From [Clostridium] saccharolyticum WM1 (GTDB taxonomy: Bacteria; Bacillota; Clostridia; Lachnospirales; Lachnospiraceae), in contig NC_014376.1 of the NCBI RefSeq assembly GCF_000144625.1, positions 1,550,001-1,614,000 of the forward strand: DNA of 64,000 bases. Direction: 5' to 3'. Positions 17,791-27,607 of this stretch are shown here, one piece after another. Position 1 is the first letter of the stretch. Each line of letters starts with the position of its first letter. The notes beneath the pieces are model-generated. The model was not told where the DNA came from. It did not search any database and saw nothing but the letters and a program-made list of their open reading frames with translations. Position numbers and translations under genes: made by a program.

Positions 17791-18417
17791 ATGAGAAAAC
17801 GGGTTCTCTGTTATGGAGATTCCAATACCTGGGGCTACGTGCCCGGGATCGGAGCAAGATATGAGGAGAATGTCCGGTATCCGGGAGTTATGGCTGAACT
17901 GCTGGGAGAGGATTACCGGGTGATAGAGGAAGGATTAAACGGACGGACTACTGTGTTTTCTGACCGGATGGAACCGGAACGCTGCGGAATTGAACACCTG
18001 CTTCCGTTTCTTCTGTCCCACCTGCCGCTGGATTATCTGGTGATCATGCTGGGAACAAATGATACGAAAAGCCATTTCCACGTCAATGCCAGAGAAATCG
18101 GATTCGGTATGGAAGAGCTTCTGATCAGAGCCAGGCACATTCTGGATACCAGAGGGATTCCTGCTGAAATCATACTGGTGGCCCCGGTTCCCATTCATCC
18201 TGAGGCTGATCCCATGTTTTGCCGGGAATCCTGGAGGAAGAGCGGGGAGCTGGCACTGATTTACCGGGAGCTGGCCCATACATATGGCTGCCTGTACCTG
18301 GATGGCGGGTCCGTCACCAGGGATGTGGGGGAGGATGGAATCCATCTGAGCATTAAAGGGCACCGGGCATTGGGAGAAGCAATTGCGGCAGTCATTCAAG
18401 AACACGATAGAAATTAA
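17791..18417 (+). CDS. SGNH/GDSL-family hydrolase
   Basis: 208-aa hydrolase with block I VLCYGDSNTWGYVPG (nucleophile Ser in GDSN), block III-type VIMLGTNDTK and block V DGIHLSIKGHRALGEAI with the catalytic Asp-His. I choose the ATG at 17791, seven bases after GGAGG; the ATG at 17785 sits almost on that site. Related proteins are arylesterases, acyl-CoA thioesterases or carbohydrate deacetylases, usually cytoplasmic when no signal peptide is present, as here. Within the island it could deacylate an N- or O-acylated Amadori compound. That role is inferred from context only. Confidence 0.82.
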   Translation: MRKRVLCYGDSNTWGYVPGIGARYEENVRYPGVMAELLGEDYRVIEEGLNGRTTVFSDRMEPERCGIEHLLPFLLSHLPLDYLVIMLGTNDTKSHFHVNAREIGFGMEELLIRARHILDTRGIPAEIILVAPVPIHPEADPMFCRESWRKSGELALIYRELAHTYGCLYLDGGSVTRDVGEDGIHLSIKGHRALGEAIAAVIQEHDRN

Positions 18418-18521
18418 CTTACTAAGCTTATGAAGCGTCTGGCTGAGTAAGCTGGCATGTACCGCACATAAGGGGTCAGCATACGGCCGTTGTGTGCTCA
18501 TATCAAAGGGGGTATAAAATA

Positions 18522-19352
18522 ATGAAACTTGGAATGTTTACTTCTGGCTACCAGCGAAATCCGCTGGAGCACTGCTTTCAGGACGCAAAGCGTTTCGGCT
18601 ATGATTTCATTGAGCTTTGGGGCGGCAGGCCCCACGCCTTTGCACCGGATTTAAAGGCGGGAGAGATTGAGGAGGTGAAGCGTCTGATCCACAAATATCA
18701 GATGCCGGTGCTGGGATTCACACCTGAGCACAATGCCTATCCATATAATTTTATGATAGGAAGCGAGCTGCAGAGAAGAGATGCGGTGGATTATTTAAAG
18801 CTGTGTCTGGATATGGCAAAGGAGATGGGCTCTGACTATATGCTGGTGTCCCCGGCCCATGCCGGATACCTGGCAACCTATGAGGAGATCTGGTCCCGCA
18901 TGGTAGATACCTTAAAAGAGCTGACCGGCCACGCTGAGAAGGTTGGCGTAAAGCTGGTGGTGGAGACACTGACACCCTATGAAAGCAATGCGTTCAAGAG
19001 TGCCAATGACCTGATAGAGCTGTTTAAACGCATTGATTCTCCTTTCATTGTGGGTATGTGCGATGTGGTGCCGCCTTTTGTCCAGCATGAAAGCATCATG
19101 GCTTACATGGATAAGCTGGGTGAAAAAATGTATCACATGCACATTATTGACGGGAATCAGGGGACAGACAGCCACATTGTCCCTGGCGAAGGCTCCATAC
19201 CGCTTCCGGAGCTTTTTAAGGAGCTGAAGGATGCCGGATATGAGAAGACAGCCACATTGGAACTGGTGACAGGATATATCAACGAACCAAGGCTGTATGC
19301 CAGACGAGCCATTGACAATGCCCGCGCCTATATGAGAGAGGCTGGCTTCTGA
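18522..19352 (+). CDS. frlC: Fructoselysine 3-epimerase (FrlC)
   Basis: 276-aa TIM-barrel epimerase, the same length as E. coli FrlC. It shares long recognisable blocks with it: IELWGGRPHAFAPDLKAG, a YPYN.M.G segment, PLTPYESN-like ETLTPYESNAF, HMHIIDGNQGTD, and the end block ELVTGYINEPRLYARRA. FrlC interconverts fructoselysine and psicoselysine, opening the pathway to the C3 epimer. Metal ligands are expected at Glu in VVETLTP, Asp in GMCDVV, His in MHIID and Glu in LELVTG. The start at 18522 follows AAAGGGGGTATAAAATA and gives the family length; an upstream ATG at 18492 would add ten unrelated residues. Confidence 0.92.
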   Translation: MKLGMFTSGYQRNPLEHCFQDAKRFGYDFIELWGGRPHAFAPDLKAGEIEEVKRLIHKYQMPVLGFTPEHNAYPYNFMIGSELQRRDAVDYLKLCLDMAKEMGSDYMLVSPAHAGYLATYEEIWSRMVDTLKELTGHAEKVGVKLVVETLTPYESNAFKSANDLIELFKRIDSPFIVGMCDVVPPFVQHESIMAYMDKLGEKMYHMHIIDGNQGTDSHIVPGEGSIPLPELFKELKDAGYEKTATLELVTGYINEPRLYARRAIDNARAYMREAGF

Positions 19353-19378
19353 CAGAAGTAGGGGAAGGGAGACTGATC

Positions 19379-20263
19379 ATGTTTATTGACATTCATGTTC
19401 ATCCGGCGTTTTATGAGCCTATTAATGAAGACACAAAGGTGGAGGAGCTAAGGCATGATGCTCTGGACATCCACTTAAACGGTACGGCACCACTGCAGCA
19501 CATATTGAATCAGATGCGCTGTGCTGGACTGGACCGCCTGTGCCTGCTGCCGGAGGACTACTCCACAGAGTACGGCAGGCCGCTGGTGACAAATGAGGAG
19601 ATTAAAAGGCTGGTGGATCTGGCTCCGGACCGTCTGATAGGATTCGCAGGGGTGGATCCCCTTGCCGACGGGGCTCTAGATAAGCTGGAGCATGCATTTG
19701 GTGATCTGAAACTTAAGGGATTGAAGCTTCATCCAGCCAGGCAGCATTTTTATCCGTCGGATGAGCGGCTGAATCCGATTTACGACATGTGCGAGAAGTA
19801 TCACAAGCCAATCATCTTTCACAGCGGAATGTCCTGGGAACCCAATACTCTGACAAAATATTCCAGGCCCATTGAGTTCGAGGAACTGGCAGCCGCCAGA
19901 CCGGGCATGAAGATCTGCCTGGCCCACTTCGGCTGGCCCTGGGTGCAGGAGACAGCCATGCTGATGTTAAAATATCCCAATGTTTATGCGGATACGGGGA
20001 TTTTGTATTTTGACAATGCTCTGGAATTTTACAAAAGGGTATTTAACCATGACATCCCTGCCACATGGATCGACCGCAGTCTGCGGCATCAGGTAATGTT
20101 CGGAAGCAACAATCCGCGTTTCGAGCAGATCCGCATGGCGGATGCCATTTCGCAGCTGGGCTTCAGAGACAGTACCCTGGAACTTATTAAAGGCGGCAAT
20201 GCCATCGAGTTCCTGGGGGGATTAGAAGATACTTTCTCCGGCCATGTTTCCGGGGAATGCTAA
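19379..20263 (+). CDS. Amidohydrolase-2-type TIM-barrel protein
   Basis: 294-aa protein. MFIDIHVHP gives the first metal-binding HxH. KLKGLKLHPARQHF, IIFHSGMSWEP and ICLAHFGWPW supply the usual barrel Lys and His positions. The final strand reads VMFGSNNPRFEQ, with Asn where most relatives have the catalytic Asp (GSDxP). If the alignment is right, the active site is altered, or this is a subfamily that uses another acid. Relatives include decarboxylases and lactonases. It follows FrlC by 26 bases with GGGAGACTGATC upstream and its end overlaps the YjbQ gene leader. The reaction is not predictable. Confidence 0.75.
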   Translation: MFIDIHVHPAFYEPINEDTKVEELRHDALDIHLNGTAPLQHILNQMRCAGLDRLCLLPEDYSTEYGRPLVTNEEIKRLVDLAPDRLIGFAGVDPLADGALDKLEHAFGDLKLKGLKLHPARQHFYPSDERLNPIYDMCEKYHKPIIFHSGMSWEPNTLTKYSRPIEFEELAAARPGMKICLAHFGWPWVQETAMLMLKYPNVYADTGILYFDNALEFYKRVFNHDIPATWIDRSLRHQVMFGSNNPRFEQIRMADAISQLGFRDSTLELIKGGNAIEFLGGLEDTFSGHVSGEC

Positions 20264-20277
20264 GAGGAGGGATATCA

Positions 20278-20706
20278 GTGGTAAGTACAAGTTCAATGAC
20301 ACTCCTGACGACGGAATACAACCAGATGATCCGGATTACCGGTGAAATCGAAAAAGCTGTGAAGGAAAGCGGGATTCGTGACGGGATCGTCAATGTCATC
20401 AGCAGGCACACAACCACCGGAATTACAGTGAATGAGTCTCTGGAATGCCTGGAAAGTGATATCGCGGAGTTTCTGTCCAGAATGGCCCCTGAGGACTGGC
20501 CATACGCCCACGCCAGAATGCTCCGTGACTATGGTTCTACGGCCGGCAATCCCACTGGTCACTTAAAATCACTGCTCACAGGAAACCACTGTCATCTGAT
20601 GGTAAGCGGAGGCTGCATTCAAAAGGGCGGGGCTCAGGAGGTTTACTTTTGCGAATTTGACGGACCGGCCCAGAGAACCATACTCATCCAGGTGATGGGG
20701 GAGTAG
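20278..20706 (+). CDS. YjbQ/UPF0047-family protein
   Basis: 142-aa small beta-rich protein of the YjbQ family, with RDGIVNVISRHTTTGITVNE, the C-terminal MVSGGCIQKGGAQEVYFCEFDGP and a terminal ILIQVMGE strand. I start at the GTG at 20278, which lies eight bases after AGGAGG; an in-frame ATG at 20257 overlaps the previous gene and precedes that site. Family members show weak thiamin-phosphate-synthase-like phosphotransfer activity in vitro, but their physiological role is unsettled. Its location inside the Amadori operon is unusual and suggests an accessory metabolic role. Confidence 0.82.
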   Translation: MVSTSSMTLLTTEYNQMIRITGEIEKAVKESGIRDGIVNVISRHTTTGITVNESLECLESDIAEFLSRMAPEDWPYAHARMLRDYGSTAGNPTGHLKSLLTGNHCHLMVSGGCIQKGGAQEVYFCEFDGPAQRTILIQVMGE

Positions 20707-22164
<1,458 letters not shown>

Positions 22165-22248
22165 CGGTTTTCTAAAATCAGAGAGATTGACACTTTATGG
22201 CAGATGTTCTAAGATTGAAGATAGTGAAGCAATAGTTGTAGGATAAGT

Positions 22249-22995
22249 ATGAAAATAAAAGGAATGTCTGCCATGAGTTTAGATCGCCAGAAGCCTCGTG
22301 ACGAGGCAATGGAAAAAATTGAAAATTACATTATAAAACATCATTTAAAACCGGATGAGAAGCTTCCTTCTGAGCGGAGTATGAGCGAGATGTGGAATTT
22401 TAACCGTTCCACCCTCAGAAGTGCGATTAAACAGCTGATTCTGGAAGGCAAAATTTATAATAAGAATGGTTCAGGAACCTATGTGGCCAGGGAAAAGCTG
22501 GTCCGCAACCTTCAGGATGTCTACGGTTTTTACCAGATTGCGCAGACTGCGGGGCGAAGGGTTGATACTAGGGTGCTCCTCATGGATTTCTGTGAGACTC
22601 CCAAGAATATCGGGCGCAAAATGAAACTGCCGCTGGGGCACAAGCTGATAAGGCTTGTGCGCCTGCGCTATCTGGATGGAATACCGGTGCTGATTTCCAC
22701 CATCTATCTGGATGCCCAGCGTTTTGCAGGGCTGGAACAGATGGATTTAAATAAGGTTTCTCTCTACGCTGTACTGAAGGAACAGTATGATGTGGAGGTT
22801 TCCGGGGGTATGGAGAAGCTGAGCATTGCCTACTGCGATGAGGAAGAAGCGGGTTATCTGGAGATAGAAGAAGGCGCTCCTGTGATTTATCAGTCAGGTG
22901 TGACGATGGATCAGCAGGACACGGTGTTTGAATATTTTAAGGAGATCATCCGCTCAGAATACGTTTGCTTTGCAAGCGAGCTTACGAGAAGGTGA
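22249..22995 (+). CDS. GntR-family (HutC/UTRA) regulator 1
   Basis: 248-aa regulator. The N-terminal winged helix has KLPSERSMSEMWNFNRSTLRSAIKQL, followed by GSGTYVA, and the UTRA ligand-binding domain occupies about residues 95-245. HutC-type GntR proteins usually repress sugar or amino-sugar genes and release DNA upon binding a sugar phosphate. It stands between the permease and kinase genes. The first possible ATG is used; an ATG nine codons later has AAAAGGAATG upstream and is an alternative. Candidate operators are the inverted elements near 15829 and 16941. Confidence 0.87.
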   Translation: MKIKGMSAMSLDRQKPRDEAMEKIENYIIKHHLKPDEKLPSERSMSEMWNFNRSTLRSAIKQLILEGKIYNKNGSGTYVAREKLVRNLQDVYGFYQIAQTAGRRVDTRVLLMDFCETPKNIGRKMKLPLGHKLIRLVRLRYLDGIPVLISTIYLDAQRFAGLEQMDLNKVSLYAVLKEQYDVEVSGGMEKLSIAYCDEEEAGYLEIEEGAPVIYQSGVTMDQQDTVFEYFKEIIRSEYVCFASELTRR

Positions 22996-23024
22996 ATTCC
23001 TTTCGGCAAATGGAGGAATAAAAT

Positions 23025-23810
23025 ATGAAACTGGCTGCAGTTGGCGATAACTGTATGGATGTCTATGACAATACCGGGAACGCTTACCCGGGCGGCAATC
23101 CGGTAAACGTGGCGGTGTATTTTGTGCGGCTGGGAGGACAGGCTTCCTACACCGGCGTGGTGGGCACGGATCCATACGGCGTACGAATGAAGGAGAAGAT
23201 CTCAGAAAAAGGCGTGGATGTATCCCATATCCGGTTCATGGAGGGAAACACCGCCATTACACATGTGGAACTGGTGGACGGAGAACGCATTTTCGGAGAT
23301 TACGAGGAGGGCGTACTGGCCGAATTCAAACTGACCGAAGAGGAAAAGGATTTTATATGTGAGCATGATATGATTGTGACAGGACTATGGGGAAATATCC
23401 ACGACGATCTGGCGCAGCTAAAGGAGCGGGGAATCAGGATTGCCTTCGATGCAGCCACAAGACCGGAGGATCCGGCGGCTGTCGCTGCGGTACCTTCTGT
23501 GGATTACCTGTTTTTTGCCACAGACGACGGAGATACCGGGGAACTCCGGAAGACCATGATGGAGCTTAAGGAAAAAGGCCCTGGACTGGTGATCGCAACA
23601 ATGGGCGAAAAGGGCAGTATTGCCTATGACGGAACCGGGTTTACCACATTTGGAATTGTACCCTGCAACGTGGTGGATACCATGGGAGCCGGAGACAGCT
23701 TTATCGCAGGATTCTTAAAGGGTATCCTGGAAGGCAGAGAAGTGAAAGAGTGCATGAGAATGGGTGCTGCTAATTCCAGCGTGACATTGGAGTATAACGG
23801 CGCCTGGTAG
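23025..23810 (+). CDS. frlD: Fructoselysine 6-kinase (FrlD), copy 2
   Basis: 261-aa PfkB kinase of the same length as E. coli FrlD. It matches FrlD through GDNCMDVYDN, GGNPVNVAVYFVRLG, DVSHIRF.EGNTAITHVEL, ERIFGDYEEGVLA.F.L, MGEKGSIAYDG, DTMGAGDSFIAGFL and the terminal NGAW. It phosphorylates fructoselysine at C6, making the substrate for the deglycase encoded at 24614. The ATG follows TGGAGGAATAAAAT. This is the better candidate for the genuine fructoselysine kinase; the copy at 16994 is more divergent. Confidence 0.92.
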   Translation: MKLAAVGDNCMDVYDNTGNAYPGGNPVNVAVYFVRLGGQASYTGVVGTDPYGVRMKEKISEKGVDVSHIRFMEGNTAITHVELVDGERIFGDYEEGVLAEFKLTEEEKDFICEHDMIVTGLWGNIHDDLAQLKERGIRIAFDAATRPEDPAAVAAVPSVDYLFFATDDGDTGELRKTMMELKEKGPGLVIATMGEKGSIAYDGTGFTTFGIVPCNVVDTMGAGDSFIAGFLKGILEGREVKECMRMGAANSSVTLEYNGAW

Positions 23811-23869
23811 TACCGCTCATAAGCGGGAAAAGAACAGCCCCTATGTTCTCGTAATAAGGAGGAGAAGAG

Positions 23870-24598
23870 TTGTCCAAAACAGCAGAGGTGGCTTACAATT
23901 CGCCGATTTATCTGCAGCTTCGGGAAGTGGTGCGCTCTAAAATTGAGGACGGGGAGTACGCTCCCGGAACGGCCATTCCCTCGGAAAATGTTCTGGCAGG
24001 CACCTACGGAATCAACCGCCTGACCGTTCGCAGCGCCATTGACGCGCTGGTGAATGAGGGGCTGTTAAAGCGAGTCCAGGGGAAGGGCGTGTACGTTGTG
24101 GCCCAGATCGAGAGAGACTTAGAGGTGCTGGGCGGATTTACCCAGACCATGGATGATAAGCATGTGGAAAATAAGCGTAAGATCCTGCTGAAAGGGCAGC
24201 GGAAGGCTGGAGAGAAATTTGCGGCAATCTTTGGAATCGATGAAGATGATATGCTGTATGATATCAGGCGTCTGGACTATGCAGATGAAGAACCCATTGC
24301 CATTCAGGAAATTTATATTCCCTATAATCTGGTACCTGAGATGGAAGGGATCGACTTAACTGTATTCAGCATGTTTGAAATCTATAAATTCTATGGGATT
24401 AACCCAGTAAAGGCATGGCAGACCCTGGATCTGGTTCGGCTGACCCAGTCCGATGCCAGGCTGATTAACATTAATAAAGACCAGACGGTATTCCTGTTCA
24501 CCTGCATTACCTGTGACGAGGATGGCCGTGTGATAGAATATTCGAAATCTTATACCCGTGGAGACAAGTGCAACTTTAAGGTGCATTTCCATAAGTAG
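23870..24598 (+). CDS. GntR-family (HutC/UTRA) regulator 2
   Basis: 242-aa regulator starting at a TTG (23870) that lies just after AAGGAGGAGAAGAG. The winged helix has SPIYLQLREVVRSKIEDGEY and AIPSENVLAGTYGINRLTVRSAIDALV, then GKGVYV. The UTRA domain starts near residue 80. It sits between frlD and frlB, 15 bases before the latter, so it is likely the autoregulated local repressor of the Frl genes, analogous to E. coli FrlR. Confidence 0.87.
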   Translation: MSKTAEVAYNSPIYLQLREVVRSKIEDGEYAPGTAIPSENVLAGTYGINRLTVRSAIDALVNEGLLKRVQGKGVYVVAQIERDLEVLGGFTQTMDDKHVENKRKILLKGQRKAGEKFAAIFGIDEDDMLYDIRRLDYADEEPIAIQEIYIPYNLVPEMEGIDLTVFSMFEIYKFYGINPVKAWQTLDLVRLTQSDARLININKDQTVFLFTCITCDEDGRVIEYSKSYTRGDKCNFKVHFHK

Positions 24599-24613
24599 AA
24601 GGAAGGAGCAGTT

Positions 24614-25627
24614 ATGTTAAAGTTTGAGGAACAGAAGCAGATTGAAAGTGTAAACGGTGCTCTGGCGCTGCGGCCGGAGATAGAAATAATTGTGGATGAA
24701 ATCCAGCAGAGAGGGTTTGACGGAATTTTTTTCATTGGTATCGGCGGAACCTGGGCTTCCGGCATGCAGACGGAGGTCTATATGAGGGGCAGAAGCTCCA
24801 TTCCGGTATATGTGGAAAACGGTGCGGAGTTCATTACCACCGGAAACAAGCGTTTTACCAAGGATTCCATCGTGATTTTCTCATCGGTGACGGGAAGTAC
24901 CGAGGAGATGGTAAAGGCCATTGAAAAGGCACGGGAAACCGGCGCCAAAGTGTTTGGTTTCATCGACAAGCCGGATGCGCCCTTGGTGAAGTTATGCGAT
25001 TGGTGCATTTCTTACCCTATGAATGAGCAGCTGAAGTTTTATATGGTAGCCAACCGTCTGATGTTCAACAACGGGGAGTTCCCGGAGTACCATCAGTACA
25101 ATGCACAGATGGAGGCTCATCTGGCCAGGGCCCTGGTGGAGGTTGAGAAGGAAGCGGATCAGTGGGCGGCCGGGTTTGCAAAGGATAAATACGAGTATTT
25201 TAAGGCCCGCCCGGATATGCCCCACTATTTTGTGGGCGGCGGTAACCAGTGGGGAGCCACTTACTCCTATGCGATGTGCTACTGGGAGGAGCAGCTGTGG
25301 ATCCGTACCAAATCCATCACCAGCGCCGAATTTTTTCATGGCATGCTGGAGGTTATAGATGCCGAGACTCCTGTCACTCTTTTCATGGGAGAGGACGAGC
25401 AGCGTCCCCTGGCAGAGCGGGTGAAAGGATTCCTGCCGAAAGTCTGCAAGAACTACACGGTCATTGATACGAAGGATTATGAATTAAAGGGAATCAGCCG
25501 GGAGTTCAGAGGTTCTGTTTCCCACCTGGTGATGCATGCGGTGAACAACCGTGTGGATGCCCATATGGAGGAGGAGTTCTGCCATCCCATGGTGATCCGC
25601 CGTTATTACCGCCAGTTTGACTATTGA
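24614..25627 (+). CDS. frlB: Fructoselysine-6-phosphate deglycase (FrlB), SIS domain
   Basis: 337-aa double-SIS protein. IGIGGTWASG and FSSVTGSTEE are the sugar-phosphate loops of the first SIS domain. YFVGGGNQWGATYSYA and SAEFFHGMLEV belong to the second. Glu226 and His242 are 16 residues apart, the spacing of the catalytic pair in the GlmS isomerase domain (E488/H504) and in FraB/FrlB deglycases. The C-terminal RRYYRQFDY matches the RRYYGGLVEY end of E. coli FrlB. It would cleave the 6-phosphate Amadori product to glucose-6-phosphate and free amine or amino acid. The ribosome binding site is GAAGGAAGGAGCAG. Confidence 0.9.
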   Translation: MLKFEEQKQIESVNGALALRPEIEIIVDEIQQRGFDGIFFIGIGGTWASGMQTEVYMRGRSSIPVYVENGAEFITTGNKRFTKDSIVIFSSVTGSTEEMVKAIEKARETGAKVFGFIDKPDAPLVKLCDWCISYPMNEQLKFYMVANRLMFNNGEFPEYHQYNAQMEAHLARALVEVEKEADQWAAGFAKDKYEYFKARPDMPHYFVGGGNQWGATYSYAMCYWEEQLWIRTKSITSAEFFHGMLEVIDAETPVTLFMGEDEQRPLAERVKGFLPKVCKNYTVIDTKDYELKGISREFRGSVSHLVMHAVNNRVDAHMEEEFCHPMVIRRYYRQFDY

Positions 25628-25646
25628 TAAGGGGAGGCAGGCGGAA

Positions 25647-26489
25647 ATGTCGAAGATTACCATGGATCAAATCGGGGTAATGAGCGTTCAATACGTCCAT
25701 TATTCCCTGGAATATTATCTGGATTCCATGAAAAAATGCGGTCTGAAGCACGTGGATCTGTGGGGTGGAATACCTCACTATTGCAGACTGGACTATCCCT
25801 TTGCGGAAGATGCAGGAGCCAAACTGGATGCCATCCGGAAAATGATGGATGAGAGGGGATTGGATGTGGCGGTTTACACCCCGGAGACCTTATCTTATCC
25901 CTACAGCTTTTCAGATCCCCAGGAGGCAGTTAGAAAGCGCACAGTGGATTATTTCCGTATGGCCATGGATGATGCTCTGGCAATGGGCACCAACAAGGTT
26001 TTTCTGAATTCCGGCTGCGGACTTTTAGATCTGCCCAGGGAGGAGTCTTTTGCCAGGTTGGTGGATACTTACAAAAAGATAGCGGGAATTGCCGAGAAAA
26101 AGGGAATTGAGCTGGTACTGGAACAGCTTCAGCCATATGAAAGCAATCTGGTGCTGAATCTGGGGGATGTCAAGCGTGTCCTGGACGAGGTCGGTTCCCC
26201 GGCACTCTTCGTATGTGTGGATGTAGTAGCCATGGCCGTGGCAGGGGAAGAGCTGAAGGATTATTTTGAGGTTTTGGGTACTGATAAGATTAAACTCATC
26301 CATTTTGCCGATACGTGCCATTATATTCTGGGAGATGGGCAACTTCCCTTGAAGGAATATCTGCAGACGCTGGAAGCCTATGACTATAAAGGAATTGTGG
26401 ATCTGGAAATCAACGATTCCATTTACTGGGATGATCCTCATGGATCCATTGTAAAATCGGTGGAATGGCTGAAGGAAAATCTGGATTAG
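25647..26489 (+). CDS. FrlC-like sugar epimerase/isomerase, copy 2
   Basis: 280-aa TIM barrel related to FrlC (HVDLWGGIPHYCRLD, PYESNLVLN) but more divergent than the copy at 18522. Expected metal ligands are Glu in VLEQLQPYE, Asp in CVDVVA, His in LIHFAD and Glu in DLEIND. I start at the ATG at 25647 after GGGGAGGCAGGCGGAA; the ATG at 25617 lies inside frlB. The characteristic INEPRLYAR end of FrlC is missing, so a different epimer or glycated substrate is likely. It ends the Frl gene run before a long hairpin. Confidence 0.85.
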   Translation: MSKITMDQIGVMSVQYVHYSLEYYLDSMKKCGLKHVDLWGGIPHYCRLDYPFAEDAGAKLDAIRKMMDERGLDVAVYTPETLSYPYSFSDPQEAVRKRTVDYFRMAMDDALAMGTNKVFLNSGCGLLDLPREESFARLVDTYKKIAGIAEKKGIELVLEQLQPYESNLVLNLGDVKRVLDEVGSPALFVCVDVVAMAVAGEELKDYFEVLGTDKIKLIHFADTCHYILGDGQLPLKEYLQTLEAYDYKGIVDLEINDSIYWDDPHGSIVKSVEWLKENLD

Positions 26490-26851
26490 ATCCTATGGTT
26501 GAAAAAATGGATGTTAACTCTTTGCATCATTGGATAAAAATGAAGAATACGGAGAAAGTGCGTTTCCAGGATATGGAACCGCACTTTCTTCGTATCAGCA
26601 TGAAATCAAAGAATTATCGTGAGAAAACCGGAACCGCTTAGGCTTTCCTGCCTGTCGTTTGGGATTTCAGATGCTTTTTACGAATACTGGGAAGGAGTTC
26701 TCTTTTATATCAGGAAATATATATTTAATCTTCCATCATTTCATGGTATGATAAGCATGGAACATAATACAAACAAGAGAGTGCCTGCAAGAATATTACT
26801 CAGGTAGTTTATTATTTATAGATCGAAGAATTGCATAGGTGGAGTCCGGAT
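26490..26851 (+). other. Intergenic region of 362 bp between Frl genes and two GntR genes
   Basis: The region contains a long hairpin at 26547-26595 and a possible -10 TATGAT at 26747-26752 with a poor -35. Between them there is no open frame with a ribosome binding site and family resemblance. ATGGTATGATAAGC around 26743 loosely resembles half of the AAGTGGTAT element found at other promoters of the island. Confidence 0.5.
26547..26595 (+). terminator. Long hairpin, probable terminator or RNA-processing stem
   Basis: The arms at 26548-26567 and 26575-26594 pair over 20 bases with one mismatch and one G-T pair, around a seven-base loop. No strong T tract follows, only TTCTTCG within the arm. 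It lies 58 bases after the frlC-like stop codon and probably marks the end of the Frl transcript. Confidence 0.55.
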
Positions 26852-27607
26852 ATGAAACTGATGAATAAAGATGAATTTATCGCTAAGGAAATTAAATATG
26901 ACCTTTTTGCCAGTCAGGCCAAAGAAGGAATGAAGCTGCCATCCGAACGAAAGCTGGCTGAAAAATATAATGTTCAGAGAATGACGGTCCGCCTGGCCCT
27001 GCAGAGGCTGGAACGGGAAAGCATTATAGAAGTAAGGCAAAGAAGCGGATATTATGTGAGACCCAAAAGGATAGACATTGACTTAAGGGAAATCATGTCT
27101 CTGTCTGAAAAAGCCAAAAATATAGGTAAGGATATAGAAAACAAGTTGCTGTCCCTGGAAATCGTGGAGACAGACAAGAAATTATCGAAAATAATTAAAT
27201 TGCCCATTGGAAGAAAAATGTTTAAAATAGCAAGGGTACGGTATATCCTTGATGATTTGGAAAGGATCCCTGTTTCGCTGGATGAAGCATATATTCCCAT
27301 GGACTTGGCGCCGGAATTAATGGATTATGATTTGGAACATTGTTCTTTATTTGAAATTTTAAAAAAGCAGTATGGTACCGTACCTTTTAAAGATCTTCAG
27401 AGAGTGTCCATTGTAAATGCAAATGAAAGAGAAGCGGATATTTTAAATGTTTCCAGACTGGCGCCCTTAGTTAAGAAAAAAAGCATGACATATGATAAAA
27501 ACGGGGAGTTAATACAATATCTTTATTCCATAAAGAATAAAGACTGGACTTCATTTAAGCAGATTAATCCCATTATAAATGGAAAGATAGGTGGATTTAT
27601 TGATTGA
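26852..27607 (+). CDS. GntR-family (UTRA) regulator 3
   Basis: 251-aa regulator. The winged helix has MKLPSERKLAEKYNVQRMTVRLALQRLE and a GYYV wing; UTRA occupies the C-terminal two thirds. I choose the ATG at 26852, seven bases after AGGTGGAG, rather than the TTG at 26831. Its 3' end overlaps the start of the next GntR gene by 17 bases, so the two regulators are co-translated. A tandem pair of GntR genes ahead of the PTS genes suggests control of the Gfr-type operon. Confidence 0.86.
   Translation: MKLMNKDEFIAKEIKYDLFASQAKEGMKLPSERKLAEKYNVQRMTVRLALQRLERESIIEVRQRSGYYVRPKRIDIDLREIMSLSEKAKNIGKDIENKLLSLEIVETDKKLSKIIKLPIGRKMFKIARVRYILDDLERIPVSLDEAYIPMDLAPELMDYDLEHCSLFEILKKQYGTVPFKDLQRVSIVNANEREADILNVSRLAPLVKKKSMTYDKNGELIQYLYSIKNKDWTSFKQINPIINGKIGGFID

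Noticed and set aside
23811..23869. Small hairpins (ACCGCT/AGCGG and AGAAC/GTTCT) before GntR regulator 2
   Set aside because: Five- to six-base stems in a short intergenic gap, not better than chance.
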